This document shows, piece by piece, positions 6,891-10,863 of a stretch of DNA of 10,863 nt. The notes under the pieces were generated by a model. It was given only the letters and a program-made list of their open reading frames with translations. It searched no databases and had not been told where the DNA came from. Every line of letters starts with the position of its first letter. Position 1 is the first letter of the stretch. Source of the DNA: Phycisphaerae bacterium (GTDB taxonomy: Bacteria; Planctomycetota; Phycisphaerae; Phycisphaerales; SM1A02); the NCBI GenBank assembly GCA_002862325.1, contig PKCT01000249.1, positions 1 to 10,863 on the forward strand. Reading direction: 5' to 3'. Both the position numbers and the translations under genes were made by a program.

Positions 6891-7184
6891 CTAGCTCTGG
6901 TTGGTGCTGGCACCTTGGGCGGCCGGCTTGGCTTCGACGTCCGACGTCTTGCTCTTCGGGGAAAGAGAGCGGGCTCGCGTCGCGGACCAACCCTTTTCTC
7001 CGTCATTCGCGTCGTAGATGATCGTCTCTCCGTCACGGAACGTACGGAATCCTTCATCCTGCTCGATCACCGAGAAGTGGACGAAGATGTCCTGGCCCTC
7101 GGGGCCGATGATGAAGCCGTAACCCTTTCGGGGATCGAACCACTTGATCTCCCCCTCGATCTCGACAAGGCTGCTTTCGGACAT
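6891..7184 (-). CDS. Cold-shock-domain protein (CspA family) with a C-terminal tail
   Basis: A 97-residue protein with one OB-fold cold-shock domain (about 8-75) that should bind single-stranded RNA or DNA and act as an RNA chaperone. RNP1 is KGYGFI (20-25) and RNP2 is DIFVHFS (32-38); GEIKWFDPRKGYG is the family hallmark. CspA proteins are usually about 67-70 residues; here a polar tail rich in K, S, A and T (about 72-97) is added. The frame is open further upstream to 7325, but that part is Arg/Gly-rich without similarity to the family. ATG 7182-7184 places the domain correctly and has GGAGAG upstream, about 12 nt away. An 11-bp palindrome at 7189-7199 overlaps this ribosome binding site and could partly mask it. 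The histidine kinase gene lies 36 bp downstream on the same strand. Cold induction is known for the family but is not shown here. Confidence 0.94.
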   Translation of the reverse strand: MSESSLVEIEGEIKWFDPRKGYGFIIGPEGQDIFVHFSVIEQDEGFRTFRDGETIIYDANDGEKGWSATRARSLSPKSKTSDVEAKPAAQGASTNQS

Positions 7185-7387
7185 GTCTGAGAGTCTCTCC
7201 GGGGTAAGCGGTCTTCTGCAACCGCGGGGGTATCGATGCTGGCCTCTTCCACGGTGGAGCCTGCCGGCTCTTGCTCCGGATGGACCCGTCGCACGTGCCG
7301 TCACTTGGAGAAAGTCGCTCATCACCGAGCATCAATCTCCGGAAAGCTAAGCGGTCCACCTCCACATCGAGGCCTGTGAACTCCTAC

Positions 7388-7416
7388 ATGATCAGCGGAC
7401 TCGACGATTTTCGCAA
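7388..7416 (-). promoter_or_regulatory. Candidate sigma-70 promoter for the cold-shock gene
   Basis: Read on the minus strand, TTGCGA (7411-7416) and GATCAT (7388-7393) are separated by exactly 17 bp. Each matches four of six bases of the E. coli -35 and -10 consensus. Transcription would start near 7381. Planctomycete promoter consensus may differ, so this is tentative. Confidence 0.4.
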
Positions 7417-7461
7417 GTGGTATATCAGGTGAATTCCCCGTCTCTGGCTGCTCGGCGGCTT

Positions 7462-7475
7462 AGAACACCTGTTTC
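7462..7475. promoter_or_regulatory. LexA-like imperfect palindrome upstream of the cold-shock promoter
   Basis: AGAACACCTGTTTC fits 12 of 14 positions of the Bacillus LexA consensus CGAACRNRYGTTYC. It lies between the hairpin after pnp and the candidate cold-shock promoter, about 45 bp upstream of the -35 element. One such match could be chance. Confidence 0.25.
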
Positions 7476-7517
7476 GGGAGGAAGTTGTGAGCAATTCTTG
7501 CGTGCCTTTGGGTACGA

Positions 7518-7552
7518 CAAGGCCCCGGACACCTGGGGAGTCCGGGGCCTTG
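7518..7552 (-). terminator. Hairpin after pnp, probable transcription or mRNA 3' end
   Basis: A perfect 13-bp GC-rich stem (7518-7530 pairing with 7540-7552) with a 9-nt loop begins 16 nt after the pnp stop codon. No T-tract follows on the minus strand (TCGTACCC). It may be an atypical terminator, or a barrier that protects the pnp mRNA from 3' exonucleases. Confidence 0.65.
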
Positions 7553-7568
7553 AAACTGGCAATTTCGA

Positions 7569-9779
7569 TCAGGACGAGGAGGACTGGTTCTCTCGCTTCC
7601 GTCCTCGACCTCTGGACTCGCCGTCGTCACCGCCTTCGCCGTCGGCCGGCGGGTCCATCAGGGCTCTCCGGGAGAGCTTGATGCGTCCGGTGTCGTCGAC
7701 GTTGATGACTTTGACCTTGACCGAGTCGCCGATCGCGACGACGTCGTTCACTGACTTCACGAATCCATGGGCGAGCTCGGAGATGTGGCACATGCCGTCG
7801 GTACCGGGAGCGAGTTCGATGAACGCGCCGAATTCCTTGACCGCGACGACCTTGCCCTCGTAGATCGAGCCGACCTTGATCTCCGCCCCGAGGGCTTCGA
7901 CCTCGGCCTTGGCCTGTTCGCCCATTTCGGCGTCGGTGGACCCGATGAGGACCGTCCCGTCCTCTTCGACGTCGATCGAGCAGCCGGTGCGTTCCTGAAT
8001 GCCGCGAATGGTCTTGCCGCCAGGGCCGATGAGCTTGCCGATCTTGTCGGGATCGATCTTGACCGTGATGATCCTCGGTGCGAACTTCGAGATGTCCTCC
8101 CGAGGAGCCGGAAGAACCGCTTCCATCTGTTCGATGATCTGAAGACGTCCCTCCTTCGCCTGGTCGAAGATCTGGTCGATCTCGTCGACCGACAGGCCTC
8201 TGGCCTTCAGGTCGAGCTGGATGCCCGTGATGCCTTCCCGCGTGCCCGACACCTTGAAGTCCATCTCGCCGAAGAAGTCCTCTTCGCCGAGAATGTCGGT
8301 GACGTGCGTGATCTTGCCTTCGGCGGAGGTGAATCGCCCGACGGAAATGCCCGCACAGGTGTTCCGGATCGGGACGCCGGCATCCATGAGCGCGAGGCAC
8401 CCACCGCAGACCGAAGCCATGCTCGAGGAACCGTTCGACTCGGTGATGTCGCTGACGAGGCGGATCGTGTACGGGAAGTCGTCGGTGCTGGGGATGATTC
8501 CAAGGAGCGATCGCTCCGCGAGCGCGCCGTGGCCGACCTCGCGACGTCCCGGCCCCATGATTCGGCCGGCTTCACCGACGCAGAATGGCGGGAAGTTGTA
8601 GTGGAGGTAGAACTTCTTCGCATACTCGGGAAGTAGACCGTCGACGATCTGCTCGGCCTTGTTGGTGCCGAGGGCGCACGTGACGAGGGACTGGGTCTCA
8701 CCCCGCTGGAAGAACGCGGATCCGTGCGTGCGGTGGAAGATTCCCGGTTCCATCTCCAGTGGTCGGATCTCCTTCAGACCGCGGCCATCGGCACGAATGC
8801 CGTGCTCGGCGACGAGCATGTGGGTGATCTTCTTCTCGAGGAGCCGGAAGGCGTCCTTGGCCTGGCTTCGGCGATCTTCGGCAGCCTTGTACTCGGGGTA
8901 CGAGCCAGACTCCGGGAGTGCGAAGCACTCGTGGAGAACTTCTTCGCGGAGTGCGCCGACCGCTTCGCCGCGATCGTGCTTGCCGTGGATCTTCCGGGCT
9001 TCGACCAGTCGGTCGTACACCTTGTCCTTGACGGTCTGGATGACTTCGTCGCTCGGGAGGTGGAGGGGGCCGGCGTTCACTTCGGGAGCGTTGCACTTCT
9101 CACGAAGCTCGAGCACCAGTTCGACGATCGGCTTCACGCCCTCCTCGTATCCGAAGCGGATGGCCTCCAGGACGACGTCGTCCTCGACTTCCGCGGCGCC
9201 GACCTCGATCATGTTGATGCCGTCCGGATGTCCGGAGAGCACGAGATCGATGTCCGAGTACTCCATCTGGGTGACGGTCGGATTGAGAACGAAGGTCTCG
9301 CCCTCGTCGGTCACGATGCGGCCGACTCGGACGGTCGCGACCGGTCCCTGGAAAGGGGCGTCCGTGATCGACACCGCGGCGGCGCCGGCGGTGCAGGCGA
9401 GAACGTCGGTGTCGTTCTGACCGTCGTGGCTCATGACCCAGGCTTGGATCTGGATTTCGTCGATGAATCCATCGGGGAAGAGCGGACGGATCGGTCGATC
9501 CATCATCCGCATCGTCAGGACTTCCTTCTCATTCGGTGCGCCCTCGCGCTTGCGGAATCCGCCCGGGAACTTGCCGGCGGCGGTGAGCTTCTCTCGGTAA
9601 TCGCACTGCAGCGGGAAGAAGTCGATTCCAGGTCGGGGGTTCGACCTCACGCAGGTGGCCATGACGGTCGACTCGCCGTAGGTGGCGATCACCGCACCGG
9701 ACGCGAGCTTTGCGACTCTGCCGGTCTCGAATCGGAGGGTACGACCACCGATTTCGCGTTCAACGAAAACTGCTGACAT
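7569..9779 (-). CDS. pnp: Polyribonucleotide nucleotidyltransferase (PNPase)
   Basis: A 736-residue 3'-to-5' exoribonuclease that degrades RNA by phosphorolysis and can add tails in reverse, acting as a trimer in RNA turnover. Domains in order: first RNase PH-like domain (about 12-145), all-alpha linker (about 235-325), second RNase PH-like domain (about 330-550), KH (about 570-625, with KIGKLIGPGGKTIRGI) and S1 (about 637-704, GSIYEGKVVAVKEFGAFIEL). The active site appears intact: FPGGFRKREG for RNA binding, ESNGSSSMAS for phosphate, and GEEDFFGEMD, whose Asp501 and Asp507 correspond to E. coli Asp486/Asp492. The C-terminus ends in a short basic, serine-rich tail (RGRGRKRENQSSSS), without a visible RNase E-binding segment. 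The ATG at 9777-9779 has an AAGG about 11 nt upstream. It lies 181 bp downstream of rpsO on the same strand, the conserved rpsO-pnp order. Two hairpins in the gap may serve processing or autoregulation. Confidence 0.97.
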   Translation of the reverse strand: MSAVFVEREIGGRTLRFETGRVAKLASGAVIATYGESTVMATCVRSNPRPGIDFFPLQCDYREKLTAAGKFPGGFRKREGAPNEKEVLTMRMMDRPIRPLFPDGFIDEIQIQAWVMSHDGQNDTDVLACTAGAAAVSITDAPFQGPVATVRVGRIVTDEGETFVLNPTVTQMEYSDIDLVLSGHPDGINMIEVGAAEVEDDVVLEAIRFGYEEGVKPIVELVLELREKCNAPEVNAGPLHLPSDEVIQTVKDKVYDRLVEARKIHGKHDRGEAVGALREEVLHECFALPESGSYPEYKAAEDRRSQAKDAFRLLEKKITHMLVAEHGIRADGRGLKEIRPLEMEPGIFHRTHGSAFFQRGETQSLVTCALGTNKAEQIVDGLLPEYAKKFYLHYNFPPFCVGEAGRIMGPGRREVGHGALAERSLLGIIPSTDDFPYTIRLVSDITESNGSSSMASVCGGCLALMDAGVPIRNTCAGISVGRFTSAEGKITHVTDILGEEDFFGEMDFKVSGTREGITGIQLDLKARGLSVDEIDQIFDQAKEGRLQIIEQMEAVLPAPREDISKFAPRIITVKIDPDKIGKLIGPGGKTIRGIQERTGCSIDVEEDGTVLIGSTDAEMGEQAKAEVEALGAEIKVGSIYEGKVVAVKEFGAFIELAPGTDGMCHISELAHGFVKSVNDVVAIGDSVKVKVINVDDTGRIKLSRRALMDPPADGEGGDDGESRGRGRKRENQSSSS

Positions 9780-9794
9780 GAAATTCTGCCTTTC

Positions 9795-9818
9795 CGGTCC
9801 TCATGGATTTCGGGACCG
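9795..9818 (-). ncRNA. Hairpin in the pnp leader next to the ribosome binding site
   Basis: CGGTCC and GGACCG form a 6-bp stem (9795-9800 with 9813-9818) and a 12-nt loop, ending about 15 nt before the pnp ATG. The 3' arm runs directly into the GGAAAGG ribosome binding site. E. coli pnp is controlled through an RNase III-cleaved leader stem; a similar role here is only a suggestion. Confidence 0.35.
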
Positions 9819-9915
9819 ATGTACGGGCGATTCCGAATAGAATCGCGGACGAGGATGGAGGCGTCGCGTCCGATTGGGGGCAGAGGGCGATGAACAGTTC
9901 CTAGGAGCTGCGCAT

Positions 9916-9944
9916 CGTCGCCTGCCGCCGGAGCGGTTGCGACG
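9916..9944 (-). ncRNA. Imperfect hairpin between rpsO and pnp
   Basis: Outer arms 9916-9921 and 9939-9944 pair over 6 bp. Inner arms 9925-9928 and 9933-9936 pair over 4 bp with a CGGA loop. The structure starts 16 nt past the rpsO stop. No T-run follows on the minus strand, so it is more likely a processing or stability element, or a weak attenuator, than a full terminator. Confidence 0.4.
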
Positions 9945-9960
9945 CCGGAACAAGATTGGA

Positions 9961-10230
9961 CTACTTGCGAAGACCGAGCTTCTGAATGGTCGAGAGGTAG
10001 CTGTCACGGTTGGTTCGCTGCAGGTAGCGAAGCAGCCGGTTTCGACGGCTCACCATGGCCAGCAGGCCACGTCGGGACGAGTGGTCGTGCTTGTGTCCGT
10101 CGAAGTGGCTCTGGAGAGCCTTGATCCGATCTGTGAGGACGGCGATTTGAACTTCCGGGGAGCCGGAGTCCTTGTCGTGACGGCCGTGTTCGCCGCGGAT
10201 GTCCGCCTTGCGGGCGAGGGAGATGCTCAT
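9961..10230 (-). CDS. rpsO: 30S ribosomal protein S15
   Basis: An 89-residue protein of normal S15 length. It binds the central domain of 16S rRNA early in 30S assembly and forms a bridge to the 50S subunit. Family features are clear: GSPEVQIAVLTDRIKALQSHF, then HKHDHSSRRGLLAMVSRRN with the conserved rRNA-contacting His/Asp/Ser-Arg-Arg-Gly cluster, and the ending RYLQRTNRDSYLSTIQKLGLRK. The initiator ATG is at 10228-10230; the ribosome binding site is weak. It heads the rpsO-pnp unit, with a good promoter (10299-10327) giving a leader of about 60 nt. S15 represses its own translation in several bacteria through varied leader structures. I could not identify a specific S15 site here. Confidence 0.97.
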   Translation of the reverse strand: MSISLARKADIRGEHGRHDKDSGSPEVQIAVLTDRIKALQSHFDGHKHDHSSRRGLLAMVSRRNRLLRYLQRTNRDSYLSTIQKLGLRK

Positions 10231-10298
10231 GATCCAGGTTCCAGTCGCGGCGGTCGGGCCGCAGCTCGGGTCTTAGCGTGACAATTGAAGAGCCGCGC

Positions 10299-10327
10299 AG
10301 TGTAGCGAGATCCCGGGAGAGGCTCAA
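10299..10327 (-). promoter_or_regulatory. Predicted sigma-70 promoter for rpsO
   Basis: On the minus strand TTGAGC (10322-10327) and TACACT (10299-10304) are separated by 17 bp, each matching four of six consensus bases. The start site would be near 10292, about 60 nt before the rpsO ATG. It is the best promoter match in the window. Confidence 0.6.
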
Positions 10328-10347
10328 GAGGAGTGCCCATCCCTGGA

Positions 10348-10407
10348 CCGCTCCGAGCGGTATTCTGTGAGGGTGGGGGTCGGTGTGCGACCCCGAAATC
10401 CCGACCC
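10348..10407 (+). promoter_or_regulatory. Structured leader upstream of the carboxyltransferase gene
   Basis: Several inverted repeats precede the carboxylase gene. CCGCTC-C-GAGCGG (10348-10360) is an operator-like palindrome just before TATTCT (10361-10366), a possible -10. GGGGTCG (10376-10382) can pair with CGACCCC (10388-10394) around a 5-nt loop. The overlapping GGGTCGG (10377-10383) can instead pair with CCGACCC (10401-10407). The two folds exclude each other and end 12 nt before the ribosome binding site. The function is unknown. Confidence 0.35.
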
Positions 10408-10431
10408 TGTGTTGCCGCCGAGGACCCTTTG

Positions 10432-10863
10432 ATGGCCGCCGAGACCCTTCAGGATGCGATCGAGTTCCTCCACGCGGAATCTGCGCGAATCTTGGCTGGA
10501 GGGGGTGAAAAGGGGGTTCAGCGGCAACATCGCCATGGTCGCCTCACCGCCCGAGAACGGCTGGATCTGCTTTTCGACCCCGACTCGCCCCGTTTCGAGT
10601 GTGGGCTCTTCGCCGCCCATGGCATGTACACGCCGTTCGGTGGAGCACCGTCGGCCGGTGTGGTGACCGAGATCGGTCAGGTCGAGGGGCGGCCGGCGAT
10701 GGTGATCGCCAACGATGCGACGGTCAAGGCCGGCGCGTTCTTTCCGATGACCTGCAAGAAGATCATCAGGGCCCAGTGCGTGGCCCAGATGGCAGGCCTC
10801 CCGCTGATCTACCTCGTGGACTCCGCGGGCGTCTTCCTTCCACTTCAGGAGGACGTCTTCCCG
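10432..10863 (+). CDS. Acyl-CoA carboxylase carboxyltransferase (beta) subunit, methylcrotonyl-CoA carboxylase-like, N-terminal part
   Basis: The first 144 residues of a biotin-dependent acyl-CoA carboxylase beta subunit; the gene continues past the right edge. It would move carboxyl from carboxybiotin to an acyl-CoA. Family hallmarks: GGGEKGVQRQHRHGRLTARER followed by LDLLFDP; the GVVTEIGQVEGRPAMVIANDATVKAG block; FFPMTCKKIIRAQCVAQ; and LPLIYLVDSAGVFLPLQEDVFP, which starts the crotonase-like carboxyltransferase core. The IYLVDSAG...LPLQEDVFP form is most like methylcrotonyl-CoA carboxylase (leucine breakdown), but propionyl- or other acyl-CoA carboxylases cannot be excluded without the rest. 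The ATG at 10432-10434 has a GAGG 8 nt upstream (10420-10423), a convincing start. The gene is divergent from rpsO. The biotin carboxylase partner is not in the window. Confidence 0.92.
   Translation, partial: MAAETLQDAIEFLHAESARILAGGGEKGVQRQHRHGRLTARERLDLLFDPDSPRFECGLFAAHGMYTPFGGAPSAGVVTEIGQVEGRPAMVIANDATVKAGAFFPMTCKKIIRAQCVAQMAGLPLIYLVDSAGVFLPLQEDVFP

Larger units (their letters stand above)
7185..7517 (-). other. Non-coding region and probable long leader of the cold-shock gene
   Basis: About 330 bp between the cold-shock start and the hairpin after pnp show no convincing gene. They hold a candidate minus-strand promoter (7388-7416), which would give a leader of about 195 nt. The leader contains a short GC hairpin (7257-7261 pairing with 7266-7270) and the palindrome at 7189-7199 over the ribosome binding site. 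A LexA-like sequence lies at 7462-7475. Long structured leaders are known for cspA-type genes; the match here is inference. Confidence 0.5.

Noticed and set aside
7185..7325. 47-residue N-terminal extension of the cold-shock protein
   Set aside because: The extra residues are Arg/Gly-rich with no cold-shock similarity, and the internal ATG at 7184 has its own ribosome binding site and gives a normal domain start.
8724..9776. 350-codon open frame on the plus strand
   Set aside because: It is antisense to pnp. The Asp/Val/Glu-rich product is the typical mirror of a GC-rich coding strand.
9892..9900. GAACAGTTC palindrome between rpsO and pnp as a third LexA-like site
   Set aside because: The half-sites are separated by one base, not four, so the spacing does not match, and a 9-bp match is easily due to chance.

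Overview
This GC-rich window carries ten protein-coding genes, packed closely and lying on both strands. Two of them run off the edges. I see no mobile element, CRISPR array, tRNA or rRNA. The organism is bacterial: it has a bacterial sigma-70 factor, a cold-shock protein, PNPase and S15. The sigma factor has an N-terminal 'FEQDDAE' block and an 'LLSAEQERILFLKFN' block that I associate with a sigma family common in Planctomycetota. I therefore infer a planctomycete, possibly of the Phycisphaerae, but cannot prove it from this window.

Layout. 1-732 (+): C-terminal half of an MFS transporter. 775-1863 (-): sigma-70 family factor with a LexA-like palindrome upstream. 2160-2630 (-): nucleoside diphosphate kinase, followed by a strong intrinsic terminator. 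2845-4689 and 4724-6019 (+): a two-gene operon for DNA topoisomerase VI, subunit B then subunit A. 5967-6854 (-): a membrane-anchored histidine kinase whose 3' end overlaps the subunit A gene antisense. 6891-7184 (-): a cold-shock-domain protein just upstream of the kinase, with a probable long leader. 7569-9779 (-) pnp and 9961-10230 (-) rpsO: the classic rpsO-pnp pair, with a good promoter before rpsO. 10432-10863 (+): the N-terminal part of a biotin-dependent acyl-CoA carboxylase carboxyltransferase subunit, in a divergent arrangement with rpsO.

The most distinctive content is the topoisomerase VI operon. This type IIB enzyme is standard in archaea and plants but sporadic in bacteria. Both subunits keep their catalytic residues: the Bergerat ATPase motifs and WKNYGL lysine in B, and the tandem tyrosine and TOPRIM acids in A. 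Both also carry long charged, lysine-rich extensions beyond the usual archaeal lengths. The rest is mostly housekeeping: transcription initiation, nucleotide balance, RNA turnover and translation. Several leader hairpins and operator-like palindromes deserve a look, but all are inferred from sequence alone.
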